This document shows, in pieces, positions 1 to 7,049 of a DNA stretch of 41,691 nt. Made by a program: the position numbers and the translations under genes. This stretch comes from UBA12026 sp035291405 (GTDB lineage: Bacteria > Patescibacteriota > Microgenomatia > UBA8517), in contig DATDSD010000065.1 of the NCBI GenBank assembly GCA_035291405.1, positions 1 through 41,691 on the forward strand. Direction: 5' to 3'. Below the pieces are notes generated by a model, which searched no databases, was not told where the DNA came from, and worked only from the letters and a program-made list of their open reading frames with translations. Each line of letters opens with the position of its first letter. Within the stretch, counting starts at the first letter, position 1.

Positions 1-401
1 GTTTCTTTCTGGGGGTGTTCAAGTGGATCTCCATAAATTTCCGAGGTTGAAGCAATTAATACTTTTGCTTTGGTTTCTTTTGCAAGATTTAAAATATTAA
101 GTGTTCCTAGAGAATTAACCAAAAGAGTTTCTTCAGGAAGATTCTGATAATCAACAGGTGAAGCCGGTGAGGCAAGGTGAAAAATATAGTCAACCGAAAG
201 ATTTGTAAGTTGTTCACTAGGCTTGATTACATCTAACTCTAAAAATTCAAAACTTGGATCAGAGGTTAAACCCTCTATATTTTTTCTATTTCCAGTAACC
301 AAATTGTCTAAACAGATAACACCATAGCCACCATCAAGAAGGGATTTACACAAGTGAGAACCTATAAACCCCGCCCCACCTGTTACTAACACTTTTTGCA
401 T
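1..401 (-). CDS. UDP-glucuronate decarboxylase-like NAD-dependent epimerase/dehydratase (3' end outside window)
   Basis: The first 133 codons of a short-chain dehydrogenase/reductase of the nucleotide-sugar epimerase family; the C-terminus lies beyond the left edge. The start is ATG at 401-399, giving MQKVLVTGGAGFIGSHL, a Rossmann NAD-binding GxxGxxG loop at residues 8-14. HLASPASPVDYQ near residue 80 and STSEIYGDPLEHPQ near residue 118 closely match the UDP-xylose synthase/UDP-glucuronate decarboxylase subgroup, which makes UDP-xylose from UDP-glucuronate in the cytoplasm. The catalytic YxxxK should follow just outside the window. The gene diverges from a membrane glycosyltransferase with only 19 bp between start codons, fitting a role in sugar-precursor supply for envelope glycans. 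A dTDP-glucose 4,6-dehydratase is the main alternative. Confidence 0.82.
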   Translation of the reverse strand, partial: MQKVLVTGGAGFIGSHLCKSLLDGGYGVICLDNLVTGNRKNIEGLTSDPSFEFLELDVIKPSEQLTNLSVDYIFHLASPASPVDYQNLPEETLLVNSLGTLNILNLAKETKAKVLIASTSEIYGDPLEHPQKE

Positions 402-420
402 ATGTTAGAATTATAACAGC
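402..420. promoter_or_regulatory. Overlapping divergent extended -10 promoters (leaderless on both sides)
   Basis: Minus strand: TGTTATAAT (TG at 418-417, TATAAT at 415-410), 8 nt before the ATG at 401. Plus strand: TGTTAGAAT (TG at 403-404, TAGAAT at 406-411), 9 nt before the ATG at 421. The two -10 hexamers overlap at 410-411, so the polymerases should exclude each other. With a start site about 7 nt after the -10, both mRNAs would begin at or within about 2 nt of the ATG. Motifs are seen; transcription is inferred. Confidence 0.6.
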
Positions 421-1926
421 ATGGGGCCTGTAGATAAACTAAAAAAAATAATTGCAAAAATTGATACCCCTCTTTGGTTAGAAATATTATTTGGAATTCT
501 ATTTTTGCTCCGTATTCCATCTTTTTTTGAGCCTTATTACTACGGCGACGAGATGATTTATTTAACTTTAGGAGAAGGAATCAGACAAGGGATACCCCTT
601 TATTCAGGACTACATGACAATAAACCCCCACTTCTTTACTTAGCGGCCGCAATTTCGGGAAATCTGTTCTGGTTTAAAGCCCTTTTAGCGCTTTGGAGTT
701 TGGTTACCGTTTACGGATTCTGGAAACTGGTTAATGTACTTTTTCCCAAAAAGGAATCTTTGCATAAAGTATCAACTATTTTGTTTGGACTATTAACTAC
801 ATTACCTTTGCTGGAAGGTAATACTGTTAATGCTGAATTATTTATGATCGGCCCTATAATCTTTGCTTTTTGGATACTTCTCTCAAAAGCGAACAACTTT
901 AAAAACTTACTGATTTCCGGTGCACTTTTTTCGGTTGCCGCCCTTTTTAAGATTCCTGCAGCTTTTGATATCTTGGGAATTGTCGTCTTTTGGTTAATAT
1001 TTATTAAAAGAGGCGAAAAGGTTCACTTTAGTGATATTAAAGAATTTATTGTCAAATGTTTTTACCTTTTCTTAGGGTTTATTATTCCTATCGGCCTTAC
1101 ATTTATCTGGTATTATTTTGCGGGTAGTTTTAAAGAATATTTGATTGCTGCATATCTACAGAATTTTGGCTATGTCTCAAGTTGGCAAAGAAGTGGGGTT
1201 CAGGCTTCATTTTTGGTTAAAAATGGACCTTTATTGATAAGGGCTGGTATCATGTTTTTGGGATTCGGAATCTTGTGGTTTTTCAAAAAGAAACTTTCCA
1301 AAAACTTTATCTTGGTATCTACCTGGCTACTTGCAACTTTATTTGCTGTTACACTTTCAGAAAGACCCTACCCACATTATCTTGTTCAGTCAATTGCCCC
1401 TATTTCAATACTCTTAGGCATACTTATTTCAAACAAAACCATTGAGCAGAGTTTGACTGTTATTCCTTTAACACTGACTTTTTTTGTACCTTTTTACTAT
1501 AAATTCTGGTATTATCCGACATCAACTTATTATCAGAGATTTATTAACTTTGCCTTAGGAAAAGTTGATAGACAAGAATATTTTAACAGTTTCTCGCCAA
1601 ACCTTAATACAAATTATGAAATTGCAAACTTTTTAGCTAAATCTGCTCAAAAAGATGATCGGGTTTTTGTTTGGGGCAATGATTCTTCTGCAATTTATTC
1701 ACTTTCCAAAAGGCTACCTCCTACTAAATATGTGGCTGATTACCACATTAAAGACTTCTCTTCGTATGAAGAAACAATCAAGATGCTTAACCAAGAAAAC
1801 CCCAAGTTTATTGTGGTAACTCTAAATTCTTTTTCCTTTCCTAAGCTTAGTGAATTCTTAAGTCAAAAGTATTATATAATATCCGAGATTGATTCTTCCC
1901 AAATATGGCTATATATCAAAAAATAA
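421..1926 (+). CDS. GT-C family membrane glycosyltransferase (GT39/ArnT-like)
   Basis: A 501-residue polytopic membrane protein with roughly 10-12 hydrophobic helices and a soluble C-terminal tail. The first extracytoplasmic loop carries YYYGDEMIY (D43-E44), the acidic pair at the catalytic site of dolichyl-phosphate-mannose mannosyltransferase/ArnT-type GT-C enzymes, followed by HDNKPPLLYL (65-74), also typical of GT39-like proteins. Such enzymes move a sugar from a polyprenyl-phosphate donor to an acceptor outside the membrane; the acceptor here is unknown. It heads a tight plus-strand run (22-nt overlap with the next gene) that includes polyprenyl-phosphate sugar transferases, which fits a lipid-linked donor. 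The start is ATG at 421, directly behind a strong extended -10. Confidence 0.8.
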   Translation: MGPVDKLKKIIAKIDTPLWLEILFGILFLLRIPSFFEPYYYGDEMIYLTLGEGIRQGIPLYSGLHDNKPPLLYLAAAISGNLFWFKALLALWSLVTVYGFWKLVNVLFPKKESLHKVSTILFGLLTTLPLLEGNTVNAELFMIGPIIFAFWILLSKANNFKNLLISGALFSVAALFKIPAAFDILGIVVFWLIFIKRGEKVHFSDIKEFIVKCFYLFLGFIIPIGLTFIWYYFAGSFKEYLIAAYLQNFGYVSSWQRSGVQASFLVKNGPLLIRAGIMFLGFGILWFFKKKLSKNFILVSTWLLATLFAVTLSERPYPHYLVQSIAPISILLGILISNKTIEQSLTVIPLTLTFFVPFYYKFWYYPTSTYYQRFINFALGKVDRQEYFNSFSPNLNTNYEIANFLAKSAQKDDRVFVWGNDSSAIYSLSKRLPPTKYVADYHIKDFSSYEETIKMLNQENPKFIVVTLNSFSFPKLSEFLSQKYYIISEIDSSQIWLYIKK

Positions 1927-2270
1927 TTATTGACCCCAGATTTGAAAAGTTGCCTCTCAAGAAACTTATAGTTGCCTCTTTTGTTCTTAACCTGGTAATA
2001 ATTATTATTGGGTTATTGGCTCGATTTATACTTCCGCCGGAAATTCCTTTACTTTTCGGTCTACCTCAAACAACGGAGCAACTTACTCCCTCAATCTATA
2101 TTATTCTTCCATCAATAATAGCTTTAATTATCTCTTTTTTGAATTCATTAATTGCAATAAACTTGGATGGACAATATATTAAAAAAACCCTAGCTTTTTC
2201 AACTGTCCTAATAACCATCCTATCGATAATTGCAACGTTTAAAATAATTTTTTTGGTAGGCTCAATCTGA
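1905..2270 (+). CDS. Small membrane protein of unknown function
   Basis: A 121-residue protein with three hydrophobic segments (about residues 22-43, 64-84 and 95-117) separated by short loops; the loop after the first helix is Pro-rich (ILPPEIPLLFGLPQTTEQL). No catalytic motif or family is recognised. Its start lies 22 nt inside the end of the upstream glycosyltransferase gene, and the next gene begins 21 nt after its stop, so it is almost certainly co-transcribed with the envelope sugar genes. That context suggests an accessory membrane subunit, but this is inference only. Codon use and composition resemble the neighbours. Confidence 0.65.
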   Translation: MAIYQKIIIDPRFEKLPLKKLIVASFVLNLVIIIIGLLARFILPPEIPLLFGLPQTTEQLTPSIYIILPSIIALIISFLNSLIAINLDGQYIKKTLAFSTVLITILSIIATFKIIFLVGSI

Positions 2271-2291
2271 AATTAGAATCGGAAAAAAATA

Positions 2292-3317
2292 ATGGAGAAA
2301 ATAATTAACCTTGTAGCCTATCCCCTTCTTCTATCTGCTATCGTTTCATATTTTATAACCCCCGTTGTTATCAAATATGCCAAAAGACTAAAAATTATTG
2401 ACGACCCAAGAAAAAACACTCATCCTAAGGTAATTCACACAGAACCTATTGCAAGAGGTGGAGGAATCCCTATATTTTTTTCAATCCTAATAGCTTCACT
2501 TTTTTTCATCCCTGTGGATAAACACATAGTTGCGATTCTTTTGGGGGCATTTGTAATTTTTCTAATGGGATTTTTCGACGATAGATATAATCTAAATCCC
2601 TACTTAAGATTATTATTAGGAGGGATCGGAGCCTTAATTCCAATACTTTCTGGAATCGGTATTAATTTTCTGACCAACCCTTTTGGAGGAATTATTGATC
2701 TTTCAAATCCTCTAGTTTCAGATTGTTTTGCTCTAATCTGGATCTTGTTCATGATGAACATGCTTAATATGGGAGCTAAAGGCATTGATGGACAGTTATC
2801 AGGAGTTACTATTATATCTGCGATAACAATCACGGCCCTTTCCTTTACTTACTCTGCAGACATTACTCAATGGCCAGTAATTATCTTAACTTCAATTACC
2901 GCCGGAGCCTTCTTTGGTTTTTTCCCATGGCATAAATTCCCCCAAAAGATTATGCCTGGTTATGGAGGAGCAACACTCGCAGGATATATGCTTGCTGTCG
3001 CCTCAATTCTTTCTACAACAAAGGTGGGGACATTAATTGTGGTACTTGGAATTCCCCTGATTGATACTGGTTACACAATTTTAAGAAGGGTTATTACTGG
3101 AAAATCTCCTGTTTGGGGAGATCGTGGACACCTACACCACAGGCTTCTTGATTTAGGCCTGACTAAAAGGCAAGTTTCCCAAGTTTATTGGTCAACAACC
3201 GCAATCTTGGGGATACTGGCCTTAAATTTGAATAGCGCATATAAGTTATATACAATCATAGGTGTTGCTTTTGTCTTGGGAGGAATAATACTATGGTTAA
3301 CCTATCGCTCCAAATAA
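2292..3317 (+). CDS. WecA/TagO/MraY-like polyprenyl-phosphate sugar-1-phosphate transferase
   Basis: A 341-residue polytopic enzyme of glycosyltransferase family 4. Family motifs in order: DDPRKNTHPKVIHTEPIARGG (37-57), GFFDD with the Mg-binding Asp pair (D96-D97), NMLNMGAKGIDGQLSG (156-171) in place of the usual NxxNxxDGxDG, and GDRGHLHHRLLDLG near 277-290, the HxHH loop typical of WecA/TagO rather than MraY. Such enzymes load a sugar-1-phosphate, often GlcNAc-1-P, from a UDP-sugar onto undecaprenyl phosphate at the inner face of the membrane. The first Asp of the NxxDGxDG motif is replaced (AKGIDG). The following prenyltransferase overlaps its 3' end by 25 nt. Substrate is not provable from sequence. 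Confidence 0.87.
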   Translation: MEKIINLVAYPLLLSAIVSYFITPVVIKYAKRLKIIDDPRKNTHPKVIHTEPIARGGGIPIFFSILIASLFFIPVDKHIVAILLGAFVIFLMGFFDDRYNLNPYLRLLLGGIGALIPILSGIGINFLTNPFGGIIDLSNPLVSDCFALIWILFMMNMLNMGAKGIDGQLSGVTIISAITITALSFTYSADITQWPVIILTSITAGAFFGFFPWHKFPQKIMPGYGGATLAGYMLAVASILSTTKVGTLIVVLGIPLIDTGYTILRRVITGKSPVWGDRGHLHHRLLDLGLTKRQVSQVYWSTTAILGILALNLNSAYKLYTIIGVAFVLGGIILWLTYRSK

Positions 3318-4231
3318 TTCGCGTTGCAAGACCAATTCATTGGATTAAAAATTTTGCACTCTTTGGGGCATTACTTTTAACAGGTACTTTATTTGAAAAA
3401 GGTCTTTTTAAGGATGTACTTCTAGCCTTTATTTCCTTCTCTTTTGCCACCTCAGCAACATATATCTTCAATGACATCATGGATCTTAAGGCCGACAGAC
3501 TTCACCCTGTAAAAAAAGATAGGCCTATTGCTTCAGGTAAACTACCTATCTTTTTGGCGGTTTTGGAATTGTCAGTTTTTGTTTTTTTGGCATTAATAGT
3601 AGCTTCATCATTAAACAATTTACTTTTCACCTTAATCCTATTCTATTTAGGCATTCAAATGTTTTATAGTTTGGGTCTTAAGAATATTCATGTTGTTGAT
3701 ATTTTAATTATCGCTACAGGATTCATTTTGCGTGTTTACGCAGGAGCCTTTGTCATCAATGCCCATCTATCGGTTTGGTTTTTACTCTGTGTTATTTCTG
3801 CCTCTCTTTTCTTAGCTGCAGGCAAAAGAAGGGCAGAAATTAATCTTTTGGAAGCAGTTGATGGAGGAACAAGGAAGAGTCTTACTAAATACTCCAAAGA
3901 GCTTCTGAATAGCTATGTAACCATGTTTGGTAGTGCAACTTGGATGAGTTGGAGTTTATATACTTTTTTTGAAAGTCCAAAAGCTGCACTTCCCTTTTGG
4001 CTAGTACTTGCGGAGCTGTCTCGAGCAACAACAATAGACAAATTAATGATGTTAACCATACCGGTTGTTATTTTTGGAATCATGAGATATGAAGCTTTAA
4101 TTTTTGAAGGCAAATCAGAAGCTCCCGAAAAACTTCTTCTAACTGATAGGGCTCTTCTAATTGCGGTTGGTCTTTGGATCACCCTTGTCTATTGGATTCT
4201 TTATTCTGGGATCTCAGTTACAGGAATATAA
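3293..4231 (+). CDS. UbiA-family decaprenyl-phosphate phosphoribosyltransferase-like protein
   Basis: A 312-residue UbiA-superfamily prenyltransferase with about eight helices. The opening RPIHWIKNFALFGALLLTG and the Asp-rich motif NDIMDLKADRLHPVKKDRPIA (60-80) match the subgroup of the mycobacterial DPPR synthase, which transfers 5-phosphoribose from PRPP to decaprenyl phosphate; N60, D61, D64 and D68 are the expected metal ligands. The product would be a precursor of polyprenyl-phosphate pentose for cell-wall glycans, matching the GT-C transferase upstream. The start at 3293 lies inside the end of the previous gene, so the two are probably translationally coupled. Its last 31 nt overlap the end of the convergent PEGA gene. 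Confidence 0.85.
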   Translation: MVNLSLQIIRVARPIHWIKNFALFGALLLTGTLFEKGLFKDVLLAFISFSFATSATYIFNDIMDLKADRLHPVKKDRPIASGKLPIFLAVLELSVFVFLALIVASSLNNLLFTLILFYLGIQMFYSLGLKNIHVVDILIIATGFILRVYAGAFVINAHLSVWFLLCVISASLFLAAGKRRAEINLLEAVDGGTRKSLTKYSKELLNSYVTMFGSATWMSWSLYTFFESPKAALPFWLVLAELSRATTIDKLMMLTIPVVIFGIMRYEALIFEGKSEAPEKLLLTDRALLIAVGLWITLVYWILYSGISVTGI

Positions 4232-5052
4232 AGTTTCGTTACAAATTCTGAAGACACCCAACCTTCGACTTCAGCAACCTTAATTTTATACCAACTACCA
4301 TTTTCTCCTTCTTCTATAACATCATATTCTTCATCAGGCTTGACTTGAGCAACCTCAGGAAAACCTACACTTGCACCACTTCTAACTCTTAAAAAACCAG
4401 CATCAGTTTTGTTTATTTTAATTCTCTTCCCAATTTTCGTTGCCGACAGCACTGGAGAAGGGGTTGCCTCTGTTTCACTATTTTTTGCCAGCTTTACAAA
4501 CGCTGTCAATTTATAACCCTTGTAAACTCTTATCGGAAGCTGTTTCTTTAAGTATTTATCGGCAACAACCAGTAAATCATGATCTCCACCAAGAACAGCT
4601 ATTCTTAATGGTGTATAACCGTAAACTTTATCGTCAATTAATACCTGAGCGTTGTCGGGCACCGAAACAACGGTAACAAAAGAATCTCCAATTCCAACTT
4701 TCTCAAATGAAACTATTACTCCGCTTGAGTTTTCCTCATTTTCTCTAAAGGTTTTCATTATTATTGTTTTGATGCCTGAAACTAAATTTACTTTTGTTTC
4801 ATAATCGTCAAAAATTTGTCCATTGTTGCTATCCGGTTTAATTTTTACCATTACTTCTTTTGGCGAAACCTCTGCTTCATATGGCGTTTTGCCTACTTCT
4901 TGATTATCTATTAAAACCGTAGCTACAGGATCAGATTCAATTAAAATTCCAGCTTTTTGAGGCTCAAAAAAATTTAAAAAGTATAAAATAGAAAGACCTA
5001 TAAAAGAAATTCCTATTACTGACAGTGTAGTAGCTATTAGTTTTTTCTTCAT
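4201..5052 (-). CDS. Membrane-anchored protein with two PEGA domains and an SH3 domain
   Basis: A 283-residue surface protein. The start is taken at ATG 5052, giving an N-terminal MKKKLIATT plus a hydrophobic anchor (about residues 3-28); a longer reading frame upstream lacks a good start and runs through the promoter. Two PEGA repeats follow: AGILIESDPVATVLIDNQEV...GKTPYEAEV (about 35-75) and VTVVSVPDNAQVLIDDKVYGY...TPLRI (about 125-190). The C-terminus is a bacterial SH3 domain (about 210-275; FLRVRSGASVGFPEVAQV, WYKIKV, GWVSSEFV). PEGA and SH3b domains commonly bind peptidoglycan or other envelope polymers, so an extracytoplasmic envelope role is likely. It has its own promoter and converges on the UbiA-like gene with a 31-nt overlap of stop regions. 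Confidence 0.83.
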   Translation of the reverse strand: MKKKLIATTLSVIGISFIGLSILYFLNFFEPQKAGILIESDPVATVLIDNQEVGKTPYEAEVSPKEVMVKIKPDSNNGQIFDDYETKVNLVSGIKTIIMKTFRENEENSSGVIVSFEKVGIGDSFVTVVSVPDNAQVLIDDKVYGYTPLRIAVLGGDHDLLVVADKYLKKQLPIRVYKGYKLTAFVKLAKNSETEATPSPVLSATKIGKRIKINKTDAGFLRVRSGASVGFPEVAQVKPDEEYDVIEEGENGSWYKIKVAEVEGWVSSEFVTKLYIPVTEIPE

Positions 5053-5065
5053 TTGATTTACGTCA

Positions 5066-5095
5066 AGTGTATCAGAAAATAAAAACTCTTGACAA
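5066..5095 (-). promoter_or_regulatory. Promoter of the PEGA/SH3 gene
   Basis: On the minus strand, -35 TTGTCA (5095-5090), an 18-bp spacer, and TGATACACT with -10 TACACT (5071-5066). The expected start is near 5058, leaving a leader of only about 6 nt before the ATG at 5052. No Shine-Dalgarno sequence is visible. Moderate match to a sigma-70 promoter. Confidence 0.5.
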
Positions 5096-5133
5096 ATTAA
5101 ATAATTTATTAGGGACAAACAAATCGGATCTTG

Positions 5134-5142
5134 TGATACAAT
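5134..5142 (+). promoter_or_regulatory. Extended -10 promoter of tRNA-Cys
   Basis: TGATACAAT (TG 5134-5135, TACAAT 5137-5142), identical to the element upstream of valS. A weak -35 (GACAAA, 5114-5119) sits 17 bp upstream. Transcription would start near 5149, about 26 nt before the mature tRNA. Confidence 0.6.
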
Positions 5143-5174
5143 ATAGGCTCGTTCACCTTAAATTGATTGAGCCT

Positions 5175-5245
5175 GATCCGGTGTGAGAGTGGATATCAGA
5201 CGGTCTGCAAAACCGTTTACATGGGTTCGAATCCCATCCGGATCT
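5175..5245 (+). tRNA. tRNA-Cys (anticodon GCA)
   Basis: A 71-nt cloverleaf. The 7-bp acceptor stem pairs GATCCGG (5175-5181) with CCGGATC (5238-5244), followed by discriminator T5245. The anticodon stem ACGGT/ACCGT encloses the loop CTGCAAA with anticodon GCA. The T arm is ATGGG-TTCGAAT-CCCAT with an intact TTCGAAT loop; the variable loop is 4 nt. The D arm is short, with a 7-nt loop and three clear pairs. CCA is not encoded (CAAAC follows), so a CCA-adding enzyme is needed. It is preceded by an extended -10 promoter and followed by a terminator hairpin. Confidence 0.95.
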
Positions 5246-5259
5246 CAAACCACCAAAAT

Positions 5260-5289
5260 TTGACTTTTGACCATTCCACATGTTAGAAT
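5260..5289 (+). promoter_or_regulatory. Promoter upstream of the M23 peptidase gene
   Basis: -35 TTGACT (5260-5265), an 18-bp spacer, and extended -10 TGTTAGAAT (TAGAAT at 5284-5289), the same -10 as at 403-411. The predicted start near 5296 lies directly before the terminator-like hairpin at 5297-5325, an unusual arrangement discussed in the findings. The peptidase start codon is about 52 nt downstream. Confidence 0.5.
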
Positions 5290-5296
5290 AGCCACA

Positions 5297-5325
5297 TCTC
5301 GCAAGATATTTGCGGGATTTTTTTT
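5297..5325 (+). terminator. Intrinsic terminator hairpin after tRNA-Cys
   Basis: TCTCGCAA (5297-5304), a 5-nt loop, then TTGCGGGA (5310-5317) form an 8-bp stem with one G-T pair, followed by eight T residues (5318-5325). This is a textbook Rho-independent terminator for the tRNA transcript. Because it starts at the predicted +1 of the downstream promoter it could also act on that transcript. Confidence 0.8.
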
Positions 5326-5327
5326 GA

Positions 5328-5342
5328 CCCAGATTTTCTGGG
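5328..5342 (+). other. Second small hairpin before the M23 start codon
   Basis: CCCAGA (5328-5333), loop TTT, TCTGGG (5337-5342): a perfect 6-bp stem ending 5 nt before the ATG at 5348. It has no T tract, so it is not a terminator. It could affect translation initiation or stabilise the 5' end; no function can be assigned. Confidence 0.45.
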
Positions 5343-5347
5343 AACAT

Positions 5348-6028
5348 ATGAAAAAATTTGTCCTACATTTGCCCAAATACCGCCTAGCTGTCCAATTTAG
5401 GTTTATAAAAAGGCGTAAATCTCCTATGGACGAACCCTTAATTCCAACTGTTAAAACCTTGAACCTAAAATATAGAGTCGGAGGCATAACGAGGAAGTTT
5501 TTTAGGCACCTTTTTGAACACAAAAAAGTTCGTGCCCTTTTAGGCACAAACCTAGCTATTATGCTTGCTGTAAGCTCATTTATGCCTAACTACACACTGG
5601 GTAATAATTCAGAAGTAGATTCAATTGCGATGGTTGATGGAACCGAGACACCTATAAAAACTGAGATTTCAATACAATATCCTGTTTCTAAATTGAAGAT
5701 AAATCAAGGTTTTAAATTTTATCATCCTGGTATAGACTTGGATGGTGAAACAGGAGATACAATCAAACCTATTAAAAAAGGCAAGATCACTAGTGTTGAT
5801 TATTCAAAATTTGCATACGGTAATTCAGTAATTGTTGATCATGGTGCAAACATAACTTCTCTCTATGCTCATTTGTCAAAAATTGATGTAAAAGAGGGCC
5901 AAGAAGTAACCACAGATACAAAACTTGGTGAAATGGGCTCGACAGGACGTTCAACTGGTTCTCATTTACATTTAGAAGTCAGAGACCATGGAATTCCAAT
6001 TAATCCTTTATCAGTCCTTCCGAAATAA
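5348..6028 (+). CDS. M23 family metallopeptidase, membrane anchored
   Basis: A 226-residue lysostaphin-like zinc endopeptidase expected to cut peptidoglycan cross-bridges outside the membrane. The N-terminal 60 residues are basic and cytoplasmic, then one hydrophobic helix (about 65-85), then the peptidase domain. Zinc ligands and catalytic residues are visible: H and D of FYHPGIDLDG, the SLYAHLS His, and the HxH of HLHLEVRDHG. The start is taken at ATG 5348; the frame stays open upstream to a TTG at 5267, but that lies before the promoter -10, so it is not used. The gene ends 29 nt inside the convergent Nudix gene. There is no clear Shine-Dalgarno sequence. Confidence 0.88.
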   Translation: MKKFVLHLPKYRLAVQFRFIKRRKSPMDEPLIPTVKTLNLKYRVGGITRKFFRHLFEHKKVRALLGTNLAIMLAVSSFMPNYTLGNNSEVDSIAMVDGTETPIKTEISIQYPVSKLKINQGFKFYHPGIDLDGETGDTIKPIKKGKITSVDYSKFAYGNSVIVDHGANITSLYAHLSKIDVKEGQEVTTDTKLGEMGSTGRSTGSHLHLEVRDHGIPINPLSVLPK

Positions 6029-6449
6029 GTTTATCTTTTGCTAGCTTTAGCACATACCTCGAATCTGCAAAGGGTAACAATTTTTCTGCATTGTTTATGT
6101 CTACCCAAACATGATCAGCTTTATTTTCATTATTTATCACGTCCCCATCGTATTCTGTAATTAAATAAGCTGCCGTGTAATATAGATGGTTTGAAATAGT
6201 CATATGAAGGAAAGTGTCTAAATTAATCATTCCCTTTGGTCTTATTCCGCATTCTTCCAGTAATTCTCTCTTTACCGCCGTATTAAAACTCTCATCATCT
6301 TCAACTTTTCCACCCGGAACAATTTTATATCCAAAATATGCTTTCTCTGGATGTTTTCTGTCTTCGATTAAGATCTTGCCATCTTTAAATATCAAAAATA
6401 TAACACCCAACTTTTCAGGTTTTCTTATTTCACCAATTTTTGAACTCAT
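6000..6449 (-). CDS. Nudix hydrolase (MutT-like)
   Basis: A 149-residue Nudix protein with an exact Nudix box Gx5Ex7REUxEExGU: G47, E53, R61-E62, E65-E66 and G68-I69 (contained in VEDDESFNTAVKRELLEECG). This motif binds Mg and hydrolyses a nucleoside diphosphate linked to another group; the fold around it (GVIFLIFKDGKILIEDRK, then the box) resembles MutT/8-oxo-dGTPase-like members, but substrate cannot be read from sequence. It lies 21 nt downstream of the AlkA gene on the same strand, suggesting a small nucleotide-damage operon (Gre-like, AlkA, Nudix). Its 3' end overlaps the M23 gene by 29 nt in convergent orientation. Confidence 0.88.
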   Translation of the reverse strand: MSSKIGEIRKPEKLGVIFLIFKDGKILIEDRKHPEKAYFGYKIVPGGKVEDDESFNTAVKRELLEECGIRPKGMINLDTFLHMTISNHLYYTAAYLITEYDGDVINNENKADHVWVDINNAEKLLPFADSRYVLKLAKDKLISEGLIKD

Positions 6450-6470
6450 CGCTCAATAATTACATATAAG

Positions 6471-7049
6471 TTACCTATTTTCAAGTGAACGCCACAGGTA
6501 CCATGAAGCAATAGTTCTATATGGTTTCCAGCGGTTTGAGTTTTTGATTTTTAAATTCTTCATTGCTTTTTGAATACCCAAGTCATCTTTTGGAAAAATA
6601 TCAGGTCTTGCCAGAGAGAACATCAAAAACATCTCGGCAGTCCATCTACCTATTCCTTTAACAGCTACTAATTTATTTATAACCTCCTCATCCGAAAGTT
6701 TATTTAAAATTAAAATATTTAACTCCCCATTAGTTACTTTTGTTGCCAAGTCTCTGATATAACTTACTTTTTGCCAAGACAAACCACAATCTCTTAACTT
6801 TTGATCGTTTGTGCCTATAATATTCTCGGGAGTAATTTTCATCAATAGGTTTTTAACTCTAGTAAAAATTGTTTTTGCGGCCTTACCTGAAAGCTGTTGT
6901 GAACAAATTGCATCTACCAAATCTTCAAAATAATTTTGTTTTTTAATAGGTTTAATCGTGCAGTGTCCCCATTTTTTGATTAGTGGACCAATATATTTGT
7001 CCTTACTTAGTAATCTTTCAGCTTCTATCCAATTATTTTTCTTTTTCAT
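6471..7049 (-). CDS. DNA-3-methyladenine glycosylase II (AlkA-like, HhH-GPD)
   Basis: A 192-residue helix-hairpin-helix DNA glycosylase that would remove alkylated bases and start base-excision repair. SQQLSGKAAKTI (50-61) is the conserved helix of the HhH-GPD fold; LVAVKGIGRWTAEMFLMF (127-144) is the hairpin with its GIGRWTA loop; FPKDDLGIQKA (152-162) supplies the catalytic Asp (D156, equivalent to the second Asp of AlkA's DD pair). It lacks the N-terminal TBP-like domain of E. coli AlkA, like the shorter bacterial forms. Its start lies 17 nt inside the end of the upstream Gre-like gene, indicating coupling. Confidence 0.9.
   Translation of the reverse strand: MKKKNNWIEAERLLSKDKYIGPLIKKWGHCTIKPIKKQNYFEDLVDAICSQQLSGKAAKTIFTRVKNLLMKITPENIIGTNDQKLRDCGLSWQKVSYIRDLATKVTNGELNILILNKLSDEEVINKLVAVKGIGRWTAEMFLMFSLARPDIFPKDDLGIQKAMKNLKIKNSNRWKPYRTIASWYLWRSLENR

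Noticed and set aside
5267..5347. N-terminal extension of the M23 protein from a TTG codon
   Set aside because: It would run through the promoter -10 and the terminator hairpin; ATG 5348 begins a normal basic N-terminus.
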